The notes: generated by a model from the sequence alone, not told the origin. Positions 54,131 to 63,318 are shown, numbered from the stretch's first letter. The stretch: DNA of 64,000 bases from Prauserella alba (GCF_024171735.1 NZ_JAMTCH010000004.1:1364001-1428000); one strand, 5' to 3'. Translations and numbers: made by a program.

Positions 54131-54778
54131 TCAGGCCGAGCGCACCATCGTGAGCTGGTGCACCGGCTTGCCGCGGTAGCGAACACCGGGCACCGGCACG
54201 GGTTCGCCGTGCGGCGTGAACCCCATCCGCAGGAAGAACCGGACGGCGCGTTCGTTCTCCTCGACCGTCTGCAGGTGGCAACCCGGCACGTCCTGCTCCT
54301 TCAGCTGGGACAGGAAGTGCCGCACCAGGCCTTCCGCCGCACCGCTGCCCCGCGCGTTCTCGGCGACGTTGAGGTGCAGGTGGGCGGGCCAACGTTCGTC
54401 GTGCAGTTCCCCCGCCGTGCGACGGCCACGGAGCTTGGCGACGGCCATGTCGCGCACGGCGCGCGCGAAGAAGCGCCGCGCGGCGGGGTTCCTGAGCAGG
54501 CGATGCTGCCGGATCGCGGAGGCAAGCCTCGCGTCCTCGCCCGGCAGCAGGTCGGGGGAAGGGCAGCCGACGAGGTATCCGACGAGCCGGTCGTCGCGTT
54601 CGGCCAGCCACACCGAACCCGGCACGGCGTCCAGGTACGGGTCGAGATAGACGGCCGCCTCCGACGCGGGATCGCCCCACAGCGATTCCGTCGGTGATCC
54701 ACGGCCCGCGACCGCGAACAACTCGCGCAGTGCGGCCCGGTCACCGCTGCGATAGGTCCGAACGGTCAACATCGGCAT
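54131..54778 (-). CDS. GNAT family N-acetyltransferase
   Basis: 215 residues. LTVRTYRSGDRAALRELFAVAG starts the fold; LHLNVAENARGSGAAEGLVRHFLSQLKEQDVPGCHLQTVEENERAVRFFLRMGF holds motif A (RGSGAA) and motif B. Extra helices between ~75 and 120 (RNPAARRFFARAVRDMAVAKLRG) enlarge it. Related to the mycobacterial-type acetyltransferases of unknown substrate. Three starts (GTG 54781, ATG 54778, ATG 54772) are possible; the last is best spaced from GCGAGG. Convergent with the phosphatase gene, five bases apart. Confidence 0.88.
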   Translation of the reverse strand: MPMLTVRTYRSGDRAALRELFAVAGRGSPTESLWGDPASEAAVYLDPYLDAVPGSVWLAERDDRLVGYLVGCPSPDLLPGEDARLASAIRQHRLLRNPAARRFFARAVRDMAVAKLRGRRTAGELHDERWPAHLHLNVAENARGSGAAEGLVRHFLSQLKEQDVPGCHLQTVEENERAVRFFLRMGFTPHGEPVPVPGVRYRGKPVHQLTMVRSA

Positions 54779-54954
54779 CACCTCGCCTGCGGATCGCTGC
54801 GCGAGCGGTCACCGTCCGCTCCCGATGTCGGCCGATTCTCCCTCACACGGCGCAAAACCGCGGCAGAGCGACGACATCGGCGTCCACTGTCCAACCTTGA
54901 CACACGTTCACGCACGGCCGCACCATCAGCCGACGGCGGCGAAGGAGCTTCCCC

Positions 54955-55044
54955 ATGACCGACGCACCTGCGATGCGAGGCGTCCTCGGCCGGGACGCGC
55001 CCCACGAGGCCGGGTCCGCCGGCAGCCCGGTCGCCGCCGGCTGA
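54955..55044 (+). CDS. 29-residue upstream ORF coupled to the acyl-CoA ligase gene
   Basis: MTDAPAMRGVLGRDAPHEAG, then SAGSPVAAG; no domain, hydrophilic. The ATG has a strong AAGGAG at 7-8 nt. Its stop is four bases before the ligase ATG at 55049, which itself has no ribosome site, so ribosomes finishing this ORF could start the ligase. It may be a translated leader or an old N-terminus split off. Whether the peptide has any function is unknown. Confidence 0.6.
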   Translation: MTDAPAMRGVLGRDAPHEAGSAGSPVAAG

Positions 55045-55048
55045 CGCC

Positions 55049-56698
55049 ATGGGAATCTACGACCAGCGACCGTGGCTGAAGCTGTACCCGGACGGGCAGC
55101 CCGACGGGATCACGGTGGAGTTCGACAACGCGGTGGACATGTTCGCCGCCGCGGCCGCGCGCAGGCCGGACGCCGACACGATCCGCTACTTCGACGGCCG
55201 GATCAGCGCGCGCGAACTGGACGAGCTGTCGGACGCGTTCGCGGCGGGCCTCGTCGACACCGGGTTCACGACGGGCGAGCGGGTCGCGATCTACGCACAG
55301 AACGTGCCGCAGTTCGTCATCGCCCAGCTCGGCACGTGGAAGGCGGGCGGCATCGCGGTGCCGGTCAACCCGATGAACCGCGAACGTGAACTCGAGCTGA
55401 TCCTGACCGACTCCGGCGCGAGCGTGCTGGTGTGTCTCGAAGGGCTGTACCGCGACGTGGCGGCCGCAGTGCTGCCGCGCACCGGCGTGCGCACGGTCGT
55501 GACGACCTCCGAGCTCGAATACCAGTCTCGCGGCGACGAGCGGGTACTCGGCGGGATCGAGCGGATCGCCTGCGACGACACGATCGACATGTCGACAATG
55601 CTCGCGCGGTTCCGCGGCACCGCGCCTCCTCCGGTGCGGCTGCGGCCCGACGACGTGGCCCTGCTGACCTACACCTCGGGCACGACCGGTCCACCCAAGG
55701 GCGCGATGAACACCCACCGCAACGTGGTGTTCAACGCCCAGACCTTCCGCGAGTGGATCGGCATCGACCACGACGACGTCATCCTCGGCGTCGCTCCGCT
55801 GTTCCACATCACCGGGCTGATCGCCCACGTCGCACTGTCCCTGCTCACCGGGGCTCCGCTGGTGCTGCTGTACCGGTTCGACCCGGAGGTGACGATCGAA
55901 ACGATCCGGGACGAGCAGGTCACGTTCGCAGCCGGATCGATCACCGTGTTCATCGCGATGATGAACGCACCGAACGCCGAGAAGCCCGCACTGGCCAGCC
56001 TGACGAAGCTGTACTCCGGCGGTGCGCCGATCCCGCCGAGCACCGTGACGGCGTTCCGGGAGACGTTCGGCCACTACATCAACAACGTCTACGGCCTCAC
56101 CGAGACCACGTCCCCGTCCCACGGCGTGCCGAGGGGCGGGGACGCGCCGGTCGACCCCACGTCGGGTGCCCTGTCGGTGGGCGTTCCGGTGTTCGACACG
56201 GTGGTGCGTGTCGTGGGCGAGGACGGGCGCGACCTGCCGCCCGGTGAGATCGGCGAACTGGTCACGTCCGGACCACAGGTGGTGCCCGGCTACTGGAACA
56301 AGCCCGACGAGACCGCGAGGGCACTGCCCGGCGGCAGGCTGCACACCGGCGACGTCGGCTACATGGACTCCGACGGCTGGTTCTACCTCGTCGACCGCAA
56401 GAAGGACCAGATCAACGCAGGCGGCTACAAGGTGTGGCCGCGCGAGGTCGAGGACGTGCTGTACGAGCACGAAGCCGTGCGCGAGGCCGCGGTGGTCGGC
56501 GTGGCCGACGCGTACCGCGGCGAGACCGTGAAGGCGTTCGTCAGCCTGCGCCCGGGACGTTCCGCCGAACCCGACGAACTCGTCGCGTTCTGCAGGGAGC
56601 GCATGGCCGCCTACAAGTACCCGCGGAAGGTGGAGATCCGCGACGACCTGCCCAAGACCGTCACCGGCAAGCTCCTGCGACGCCAACTGCGCGACTGA
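55049..56698 (+). CDS. AMP-forming acyl-CoA synthetase
   Basis: 549 residues, full length. LLTYTSGTTGPPKGAMNTHRN (AMP-binding P-loop-like motif), VYGLTETT (A5), GDVGYMDSDGWFYLVDRKKDQINAGGYKVWPREVE (A8 with the hinge Asp/Arg and mobile Gly) and KTVTGKLLRRQLRD (A10 Lys). It is a fatty- or aromatic-acid CoA ligase; substrate unknown. Its ATG lacks an SD and follows a short ORF that probably couples to it. A repeat cluster follows directly after the stop. Confidence 0.93.
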   Translation: MGIYDQRPWLKLYPDGQPDGITVEFDNAVDMFAAAAARRPDADTIRYFDGRISARELDELSDAFAAGLVDTGFTTGERVAIYAQNVPQFVIAQLGTWKAGGIAVPVNPMNRERELELILTDSGASVLVCLEGLYRDVAAAVLPRTGVRTVVTTSELEYQSRGDERVLGGIERIACDDTIDMSTMLARFRGTAPPPVRLRPDDVALLTYTSGTTGPPKGAMNTHRNVVFNAQTFREWIGIDHDDVILGVAPLFHITGLIAHVALSLLTGAPLVLLYRFDPEVTIETIRDEQVTFAAGSITVFIAMMNAPNAEKPALASLTKLYSGGAPIPPSTVTAFRETFGHYINNVYGLTETTSPSHGVPRGGDAPVDPTSGALSVGVPVFDTVVRVVGEDGRDLPPGEIGELVTSGPQVVPGYWNKPDETARALPGGRLHTGDVGYMDSDGWFYLVDRKKDQINAGGYKVWPREVEDVLYEHEAVREAAVVGVADAYRGETVKAFVSLRPGRSAEPDELVAFCRERMAAYKYPRKVEIRDDLPKTVTGKLLRRQLRD

Positions 56699-56714
56699 AC
56701 CCGAGCCGACCGCC

Positions 56715-56800
56715 CGTGTTGCGGATCCCGGAGGCCGTGTTGCGTTCTCGGGGAGCCGTGTTGCGGGTTCCGGGGGCCGTGTTGCGGATTTCGGGCGAAA
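56715..56800. repeat. 21-bp intergenic repeat cluster H
   Basis: Four forward units of CCGTGTTGCGGATCCCGG, CCGTGTTGCGTTCTCGG, CCGTGTTGCGGGTTCCGG and CCGTGTTGCGGATTTCGG types, 21 bp apart, between the acyl-CoA ligase and the yqeY-like gene. Confidence 0.92.
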
Positions 56801-56842
56801 AAGGGGAGGCGGGTACCGAACCGGCGTTGTTACGTTGCCCCG

Positions 56843-57208
56843 GTGACGGAACGGGCGGCGGAGCTGCGCACCACCATGCGGGCGGCGTTGAAAGACGCCA
56901 TGAAGTCGAAGGACAAGGCAGCCACGTCGGCGTTGCGCTCGGCCCTCGGCGCGCTCGACAACGCCGAAGCCGTGCCGGCAGGAGCCGCACCGGACACCGG
57001 TTCGGACAACGTCGCGGGAGCCGTGCCCGGGGTCGGCACGGCCGACGTCGCACGTAAGGAGCTGACGGCCGACGATGTTACCGGCATCGTGCGCGCCGCC
57101 GTCGACGAGCGCAGGGCGAACGCGGCCGACTACGACCGGCTCGGACAGCACGACGCCGCCGAAACCGTGCGGTACGAGGCAACCGTCCTGGCCCGGTTCG
57201 TGGATTGA
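56843..57208 (+). CDS. GatB/YqeY-domain protein
   Basis: 121 residues: LRTTMRAALKDAMKSKDKAATSALRSALGALDNAEAV is the family start, with an Ala/Gly/Pro-rich insert, then ARKELTADDVTGIVRAAVDERRANAADYDRLGQHDAAETVRYEATVLARFV. YqeY resembles the tail of the tRNA amidotransferase GatB but is a separate protein of unknown role. Slightly shorter than the usual ~150 residues, the missing part being the final helices. GTG start at 56843; the SD is weak. The repeat cluster H lies just upstream. Confidence 0.88.
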   Translation: MTERAAELRTTMRAALKDAMKSKDKAATSALRSALGALDNAEAVPAGAAPDTGSDNVAGAVPGVGTADVARKELTADDVTGIVRAAVDERRANAADYDRLGQHDAAETVRYEATVLARFVD

Positions 57209-57374
57209 CCGCCGCCCGTGCCTGCGCACGGAGCGGCGTGAACCGGCCGAACACCAGGTCGCGCCCGAGCGGGGGTGCGCAAAACGCACGGAGCCGGCCG
57301 CAGGCGGAACGACGAGCTCGGTGACCGTGCGGCGGGGGTGCGGGACCGAGGAGGGCAGGCGACGACGGTCACCG

Positions 57375-57485
57375 GCACGCGGTCACCGGAATCCGCAACA
57401 CGGCCCCCGAGAAACGCAACACGGCGCCCCGGGAACGCAACACGCGCACCGGAACCCCGTGCAGGACACGCGGGCGCCCGCGTGT
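57375..57485. repeat. 21-bp intergenic repeat cluster I
   Basis: Three reverse units ending GCAACACGG or GCAACACGC, followed by one CGTGCAGGACACGCGG-type unit, in the gap between the yqeY-like gene and the convergent pirin gene. The preceding ~160 bases show nothing recognisable. Confidence 0.85.
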
Positions 57486-57488
57486 CGA

Positions 57489-58451
57489 CTAGCTCCGCGG
57501 GCGCAGGCGGGCGTTCGGCAGCTCGGGCGCGGGAATGGTCTGCTCCCACTCCGCCGGCATGCGGCCGAAGCGGCCCGGCTGCAGCGACGTGCGTTCGTGT
57601 TCCCACTCGCGGCGGTACTCGGCGATCTCGTCGTGTGAACGGCCGACGAAGTTCCACCACATGACGATCTGCTCGCCGAGCGGTTCGCCGCCGAGCAGCA
57701 GCACGCGGCTGTCGGACTCGGCGCGCAACGTCAGCGTGTCGGAACCGGTGGGCTGGTGGACGAGCATGCCCGCGGTGGCCGTCACCCCTGCCGTGACGAC
57801 CGCTCCCCGATCGACCAGCACGCCGTGTTCGAACGCCGGGTCGATGCTCAGCCGCAGCTCCCGCCCCGCGGGGACCGTGATCTCGGCTCCGAGCAGCGGG
57901 GTGAACGTGTGCACCGGCGAGACCTGCCCGGCGAGCGAGCCGAGGAAGACCAGCATCCGCGCACCGTCGACGTCGACCGCGGGCGGTGCGTAGTGGTCGA
58001 ACCCGGGCTCGGTGAACCGGTGGGCCTCGGGCAGCGCGAGCCACAGTTGCGCCCCGTGCAGCACATCGGTACCGGGCGTGGAGAACTCGGAGTGCGCGAT
58101 GCCGGCACCCGCGGTCATGAGGTTGAGCTCGCCGGGGCGGACATACGCGTGCACGCCGGTCGTGTCGCGGTGTTCGATCTCGCCGCGGAACAGCCACGAC
58201 ACCGTCTGCAACCCGGTGTGCGGATGGCCTGCCACGCGCATACCGCCGGTCGCCGCCACGTCGTCGGGGCCGTAATGGTCGACGAAGCACCACGCTCCGA
58301 TGAACGACTGCGCGCGCTGCGGCAGCGTTCGCCGCACCGACATCGCCCGCGGCCCGCCGAGCGGCACGCTGCGCGGTTCGAGCACCCTTCCGCGGCCGTT
58401 CGGTGCCGACGTGCAGGTCAGCTCCTCGGGTGCGGCTTCGAGATTGCTCAT
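57489..58451 (-). CDS. Pirin-family protein
   Basis: 320 residues, two cupin domains. The first has the iron-binding motif AGHPHTGLQTVSWLFRGEIEHRD (H-x-H) with LMTAGAGIAHSE for the remaining ligands; the second cupin (~185-290) lacks a metal set, as usual. Bacterial pirins have quercetinase or regulatory activity; the role here is unknown. ATG at 58451 with AGGAGG at good spacing. Convergent with the yqeY-like gene, separated by repeat cluster I. Confidence 0.93.
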   Translation of the reverse strand: MSNLEAAPEELTCTSAPNGRGRVLEPRSVPLGGPRAMSVRRTLPQRAQSFIGAWCFVDHYGPDDVAATGGMRVAGHPHTGLQTVSWLFRGEIEHRDTTGVHAYVRPGELNLMTAGAGIAHSEFSTPGTDVLHGAQLWLALPEAHRFTEPGFDHYAPPAVDVDGARMLVFLGSLAGQVSPVHTFTPLLGAEITVPAGRELRLSIDPAFEHGVLVDRGAVVTAGVTATAGMLVHQPTGSDTLTLRAESDSRVLLLGGEPLGEQIVMWWNFVGRSHDEIAEYRREWEHERTSLQPGRFGRMPAEWEQTIPAPELPNARLRPRS

Positions 58452-58574
58452 GTCCGCCTCCTGCTCGCCGGTCCACGCGAGATCCACTGTTCACCATGCC
58501 GGACGCGCCGTCACGGGGCATCGCCAGGGCCGGTGCGGATGCAACCGATCCTCGGTGGGCGGCGTCGAACCGCC

Positions 58575-60389
58575 ATGGCCGATGAACCGACCACGCCGAA
58601 CGACCCGGACGCCCGGGCCCCGGGCGCACCCGACGGGGATGCGCACGACGACGCGCCCGGCGACGACCGGTACACCGGCGCTTCCGGTTCGTCCGCCCAG
58701 GACACGCAGGTGACCGAGCCGGCGTCGTATCTGATCACGGTGCTGGTGACGGCCCAGCTCGCGCTCATGGTGCCTGCCGCCCTGTTCACGACGTGGGTGC
58801 TCGGCGGATTCGAGGCCGAGGAACTGCAGGTGTGGGCGTTGCTGTTCACCGGGTTCACCGCGCTGGGGTTGTTCGGGCTGTGGGGAGCGGGGCACGCGGA
58901 GTCGCGCACGGCGCTGCACTGGTTCGCCGGGCTCGCCGGGTTGTTCGCCGTCGGCACCGCGGTGACGGCCGTCGTCGGACTGCTGCCCGCGGACGAATGG
59001 CAGGGTCCCGCGCCGCTGTACGCGCTGCTGGCCGCACCGCTGTGGGCGGCCGTGGCGGCAGCGACGTGGTGGGAGATGCGGCTGCACGGGCGGCGCGCGA
59101 CCGGTTGGGCCGCGGGCGGTCTGATCACCGGCAGCTGCGTCGTGGTCGTGACGGCGATGGTCTTCGTGCTGGGCGGATTCGGCCCGGCGCTGTCCGACCG
59201 GTACCTGCTGTGGCGGCATTCCGACGTCGAATCGGGGCCCGGCCGGATCGAAACCGCGAAGCCTTCCGTCTTCGACGGCTCCGTGCGCTGGACCTTCGAG
59301 GTCGGGTCGCTCGGGCTGGTGCGTGACGTCGCGCCCACCCGGCACGGCATCGCGGTGACCTACGAGGATCGCGGCTTTCCGCGCGTCGCGCTCCTGTCGG
59401 CGCGGGACGGGGAGCCGGTGTGGATCCGATCGCTCGAAGGCGGCGACAGGCCGCGCCTCGTCGCCGCCGATGCGACCCGTCTCGTGGTGCACTGGAACAC
59501 GCACGGAACGGACGTGGACGGGACCGTGCTCGACACGCGGACGGGCGCCTCGACGTCGCTGTGGAACTACGGCGGCGACGATCACGCGCTCCACGCGGAG
59601 GTCGACGAGCCGTGGCCGACGGGTGACGACGACGTGCGATCGCGGTACACGCTGGTGACACGCGGCGATCGTCCGGAAGGCAGACTCGCCGCGGTGGGCA
59701 TCGACGGTGACGAGCTGTGGGAGCGCCGGTTCGACTGCATCAACGAGCACGTCGAGGCGGCCCACGACGACGTCGCCCTGCTCGGCTGCGACGGCGACGT
59801 TCTCGCGTTCGATGCCAGCACCGGCCGCCGGCTGTGGGAAGCGTCGAAGGAGGACGTGCTCGAGTCGAACGTCGCCTCCGACGTGACCGGGCGGCTGTAC
59901 GTCACCGCGAGCAGGGAGAGCGGCCGGATCACGGCGCGGCGGTTGTCCGACGGGAACGAAGCCTGGTCCACCGGCCTGCCGGCGGAAGGAACGCCGTGTG
60001 CGCGGTTCGCGGACGACGGCTGGTCCATGGAACGGGCTCTGCGGCTGGCCGCCGGCGAGGACACGCTGTACGTCTCCGGCTGCGGTTCGATGTCCGACGC
60101 CGACGTGCTGACGGCAATGTCGTCCGACGGTTCGGTCGCCTGGCACCACCGGTACGAGCGGCGGACGGTCACCGACGTACTGCCGATGTCCGGCGACCGT
60201 GCCGTGGTCGCGTCGGAGGGCCACGTCGGCGGGTGCGCCGTGGACCTGGTGAGCGCGTCGGGCAGCACCCGTCTCGTCGATTCGGAGTCGGATTCGCGCA
60301 TCGACTGCAGCTACGGTGGCCGGCTGGTGCGTTCCGGCGGTGTCCACTACCTGTACGACGCCCGCGGAACCGTCACCGCGATCGGCTGA
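58575..60389 (+). CDS. Membrane protein with PQQ-like beta-propeller domain
   Basis: 604 residues. A ~45-residue acidic N-terminus, then four membrane segments (~50-75, 80-105, 115-140, 180-205), then a large extracellular part of Trp-docking repeats typical of PQQ-binding-like propellers: VRWTFEVG, GEPVWIRSLEGG, GDELWERRFD, GRRLWEASKED, GNEAWSTGLPAEG, GSVAWHHRYERR. No catalytic PQQ residues are visible, so a binding or sensing role at the outer face is more likely. Cys pairs (FDCINEH, LLGCDGD, DCSYGG) could form disulfides. ATG at 58575. Confidence 0.85.
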   Translation: MADEPTTPNDPDARAPGAPDGDAHDDAPGDDRYTGASGSSAQDTQVTEPASYLITVLVTAQLALMVPAALFTTWVLGGFEAEELQVWALLFTGFTALGLFGLWGAGHAESRTALHWFAGLAGLFAVGTAVTAVVGLLPADEWQGPAPLYALLAAPLWAAVAAATWWEMRLHGRRATGWAAGGLITGSCVVVVTAMVFVLGGFGPALSDRYLLWRHSDVESGPGRIETAKPSVFDGSVRWTFEVGSLGLVRDVAPTRHGIAVTYEDRGFPRVALLSARDGEPVWIRSLEGGDRPRLVAADATRLVVHWNTHGTDVDGTVLDTRTGASTSLWNYGGDDHALHAEVDEPWPTGDDDVRSRYTLVTRGDRPEGRLAAVGIDGDELWERRFDCINEHVEAAHDDVALLGCDGDVLAFDASTGRRLWEASKEDVLESNVASDVTGRLYVTASRESGRITARRLSDGNEAWSTGLPAEGTPCARFADDGWSMERALRLAAGEDTLYVSGCGSMSDADVLTAMSSDGSVAWHHRYERRTVTDVLPMSGDRAVVASEGHVGGCAVDLVSASGSTRLVDSESDSRIDCSYGGRLVRSGGVHYLYDARGTVTAIG

Positions 60390-60566
60390 CCGGGTCCGTG
60401 GTGGGCGTCGCCCGGCCCGGACCCGGCACTGCGCCGGAACCCCGCGGTTCCCCGGAATGGAGCAGTACCGTCACCGCGACGCGCGACGCCGCTGCGCTTC
60501 GTGCCGCTGCCCGGTGGTGGTTCGCTGACGGGATCGTGCCACCGAAGTCCGGAGATCGCGAAGGCC

Positions 60567-60833
60567 ATGCGTACTTCCCGCATTCTCGCCACGCTCGCGG
60601 CGCTGTTCGTCGCGGTGGCGATGTCGCTGCTCACGACCGCACCACCGGCCCAGGCGCAGGCACCGCACCGAGTGGACGAGATCGGCGCCCTCTCGGTGAT
60701 CGCCGAGCCTTCCCGTACACCGGAGGCCACCGAGGGCCCGTCGACGCCGGTCGGCGCGCTGGTCGTGGTCTCCGGACTGGCGCTGCTGACGGGCCTGGTG
60801 GTCCGGTACATCGCCCACCGGCGCGAAGGCTGA
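60567..60833 (+). CDS. Small exported membrane-anchored protein
   Basis: 88 residues. MRTSRILATLAALFVAVAMS is a signal peptide cleaved near AQAQA; a Pro/Glu-rich linker follows and a C-terminal hydrophobic segment VGALVVVSGLALLTGLVVRY is followed by HRR. So it is a type I-like single-span protein with ~35 residues outside. No LPxTG motif. Function unknown. ATG at 60567 with AAGG close by. It sits between the propeller protein and a convergent secreted protein. Confidence 0.7.
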   Translation: MRTSRILATLAALFVAVAMSLLTTAPPAQAQAPHRVDEIGALSVIAEPSRTPEATEGPSTPVGALVVVSGLALLTGLVVRYIAHRREG

Positions 60834-60851
60834 CCGGGTTCGCCGTCCGCG

Positions 60852-61517
60852 TCACGCGGGGGCGCAGCTGGCCGGGTCGGCCTGCGCCACGGGTGCGTCC
60901 TCGGCGACGCCGTGGAACTCGGTCTGTCCACGTGGGACGACCGTGTCCCGTTCGACCTCGTAACGGGTGCGCACGCCGTAGAGTCCGCCGTCGGTACGTT
61001 CGGCCCGCACGGTGGTGAACGTCGCACCGTCGTCGCCGGGTTCGTGGCACGCGTACGACGCCAGCGATGTCGCACCGCCGCCGTCGTGAAAAGTCAGTGG
61101 CACGCCGTCGGTGCCTGTCACCCGCACCAGTCCCTGTTCGGGGATGTAGGTGAACGCGGCGAACGTCAGCGTGTTGGCGCCGGTCGCGGTGGTGACGAGC
61201 AGGTCTGCCGCACCGTCCCTGCCGAGGTCGGCGACCCTCGGGTCGAGGTGCAGCCGTCCCGCCGTGTCGGCGGCGAACGGGGATTCCACATAGGAATGGT
61301 CGGCGAAGCGTGCCGACACCACACGGTCGCCGGCCCGTTCGCGCACGGTGATCAGCTCCGGGCCACCGTCACCGTCGATGTCGGCCTGCACGGACGCCGA
61401 ATCCGGCAGGTCCCCGTCCACCTCGGCCGCAGCGGCGGCAGGCACCGCCAGCACACCGCCCAGCAGTGCGGCCATCGTCAACCCGGCGGTCCTCGACGCG
61501 CTCCTGACAGTTCTCAT
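60852..61517 (-). CDS. Secreted protein with FG-GAP/VCBS-like repeat
   Basis: 221 residues. Signal peptide MRTVRSASRTAGLTMAALLGG, cleaved near AAAAAE. ADIDGDGGPELITVRERAGDR and VADLGRDGAADLLVTT are FG-GAP/VCBS-type calcium-binding repeat units. The rest is strand-rich with Cys residues near 156 and 218, possibly a disulfide. No enzyme domain seen. Function unknown. ATG at 61517; the preceding 90 bases contain GAGGGGGC upstream. Confidence 0.75.
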   Translation of the reverse strand: MRTVRSASRTAGLTMAALLGGVLAVPAAAAAEVDGDLPDSASVQADIDGDGGPELITVRERAGDRVVSARFADHSYVESPFAADTAGRLHLDPRVADLGRDGAADLLVTTATGANTLTFAAFTYIPEQGLVRVTGTDGVPLTFHDGGGATSLASYACHEPGDDGATFTTVRAERTDGGLYGVRTRYEVERDTVVPRGQTEFHGVAEDAPVAQADPASCAPA

Positions 61518-61606
61518 CGCAGCCCCCTCGCGATGTCGACCCGCGCCGTTCGCGCGGACTCCCTGTCAGGACGGGACGAACGCCGCCGAGGGTTGCACGG
61601 GGGTGC

Positions 61607-62395
61607 TCACAGCGGCCGCACCGTGAGGATCTGCTGTGCGTGCCCCACGTGGCCGCGGGTGTCGTGGAGTGCGGTGCTCGTGATGCCCCTGCCGTCGGCG
61701 CCGAACGTGACGGTGGTGTCGAGACCGGTCCAGCCGGCCTCGGGAGTCCGATGAAGGTGAACGGTCAGGTCGACGTTCGGGAACATCCACTCGGTCGGCG
61801 GCCTGCGCACGGCGATGCCGTTGGCCGCGTCGACGTGGGTGACGAACGCCGCGAACGGGCCGACGCGTTCACCGGCGACGAGGTCGGTGTCGGACGAGAT
61901 CCAGACGGTGCCGCGGCCGGGCTCGGGTGTCGAGACGGGACGGGCGTCGAGCGAGGCGATGTAGCCACCGGACCACAGGTGCGACATCCGCCACGGCTCG
62001 ACCTCATCCGGAGGGGCGAGCCGCGCGTCCTCGCCACCTGCCACGGACGCCGTGTCGCCGGGGGCCAGCAGCCACGCCCGCGCGCGTACCGCCGTGCGGC
62101 CGCCGAGATCGGCGACGGCCTCGACCAGCTCGATCGTCCTGCCGGGACGGATCACCTCGACGCGGATGTCGCATTCGTCGAGGGCGAGTTTGCCGAGGAT
62201 GTCGAAACTGATGCGGGAGATCGCGAGCGCGCTGCCACGGTCGTCACGGTCGCGTTCGATGGCGTGCGTGATGAGACCGCCGAGAGGGCTGAAGTGCTGC
62301 TCGTCCGGGTTCCACGCGCCGCTCGTGTGGGCGGTCGGCTTGTACCGCCGATCGTCGATGCGCTCGTAGTAACTGCGCTCGTGGTCCGTGCTCAC
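61607..62395 (-). CDS. Acyl-CoA thioesterase-like protein (double hotdog)
   Basis: 262 residues with two hotdog-type halves: AWNPDEQHFSPLGGLITHAIERDRDDRGSALAISRISFDILGKLALDECDIRVEVIRPGRTIELVEAVADLGGRTAVRARAWLL in sequence, and VDAANGIAVRRPPTEWMFPNVDLTVHLHRTPEAGWTGLDTTVTFGADGRG. This is the thioesterase-family (TesB-like) group of actinomycetes acting on acyl-CoA; catalytic residues are not certain. ATG at 62395. A 125-base gap separates it from the IclR gene. Confidence 0.88.
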   Translation of the reverse strand: MSTDHERSYYERIDDRRYKPTAHTSGAWNPDEQHFSPLGGLITHAIERDRDDRGSALAISRISFDILGKLALDECDIRVEVIRPGRTIELVEAVADLGGRTAVRARAWLLAPGDTASVAGGEDARLAPPDEVEPWRMSHLWSGGYIASLDARPVSTPEPGRGTVWISSDTDLVAGERVGPFAAFVTHVDAANGIAVRRPPTEWMFPNVDLTVHLHRTPEAGWTGLDTTVTFGADGRGITSTALHDTRGHVGHAQQILTVRPL

Positions 62396-62520
62396 CAGGC
62401 GGCTCCCTCTCCCGTCGTCCTACCCGGTGAGGGTACTGGCACCGCCGTACCACAGTTGTGACCGGGAGCACGGGGTCCGCGGGGGCCGAAACCTCGGGAT
62501 ACCGCCCACCGGAGGCGACG

Positions 62521-63318
62521 TCACGCACCGCCCAACCGGGCCGTGATCGTGGCGGCTGCCTCGCGCACCATCTCGCCATAGGCGTCGAGCTGCTGCCGCG
62601 ACACCCGAAATCGCGGCGCCGATAGCAACACGGCCGCCGACTGCTTGCCGCGATGATCGTGCACCGCCGCGGCGATCCCCACCTCTTCCGCCGACGTCTC
62701 ACCGTAGTTGACGGCGTAGCCGAGCTCGCGCACCTCGCCCAGACGGGTGAGGTAGCGTTCCACGGCCCATTCGTCCGTTCCCGCGGCGCGCAGCGACCCC
62801 TGTTCCAGCAGGCCACGTACCCGGTTCTCGTCCACGGCTGCGCAGAACACCTGCACCGACGAGCTGGCGGCCGTGTTGTAGCGAGTGCCCAGTGGCGTGG
62901 TGTGCTTGACCTGCCGCCTGCTGGAGACCTCCTCCACGCAGACGGACTCGGGCTCGTTCCACACCATCAGCGCCGCGGTCTCACCGGTGCGAATACTGAG
63001 GTCCGACAGCACCGGGTACGCCGCGCGCCGGACGTCGAGATCCCCGAGCAGCGGTCCCGCGAGGGCGAGTACCCCCAGCCCGAGCCGGAACCGCCGGGAC
63101 AGCTCGTCCCGCTCGACCATGCCCGTCTGCTCCAGAGTCGCCAGGATTCGCGACACCGTGCTCTTGTGAAGCCCGACCTTGGCGGCGATCTCTGTAACCC
63201 CCAGCTGCGGCTCTTCGCTGCTGAAGGCGCCGAGCACGGCGATGCCGTTGAGCAGCACGGACATCCCCCGCCCATCGGAACCGGCCCGCTCACCCGCGTC
63301 CATGAAGTCGTTCACCAT
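62521..63318 (-). CDS. IclR-family transcriptional regulator
   Basis: 265 residues. Winged helix: NGIAVLGAFSSEEPQLGVTEIAAKVGLHKSTVSRILATLEQTGMVERDE. The effector domain has RTGETAALMVWNEPESVCVEEVSSRRQVKHTTPLGTRYNTAASSSVQVFCAAV and VNYGETSAEEVGIAAAVHDHRGKQSAAVLLSAPRFRV. It lies 124 bases from the creatinase gene, same strand, and probably controls it (creatine or creatinine degradation). The ATG at 63318 is one of several in-frame starts (63303 also possible). Confidence 0.92.
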   Translation of the reverse strand: MVNDFMDAGERAGSDGRGMSVLLNGIAVLGAFSSEEPQLGVTEIAAKVGLHKSTVSRILATLEQTGMVERDELSRRFRLGLGVLALAGPLLGDLDVRRAAYPVLSDLSIRTGETAALMVWNEPESVCVEEVSSRRQVKHTTPLGTRYNTAASSSVQVFCAAVDENRVRGLLEQGSLRAAGTDEWAVERYLTRLGEVRELGYAVNYGETSAEEVGIAAAVHDHRGKQSAAVLLSAPRFRVSRQQLDAYGEMVREAAATITARLGGA

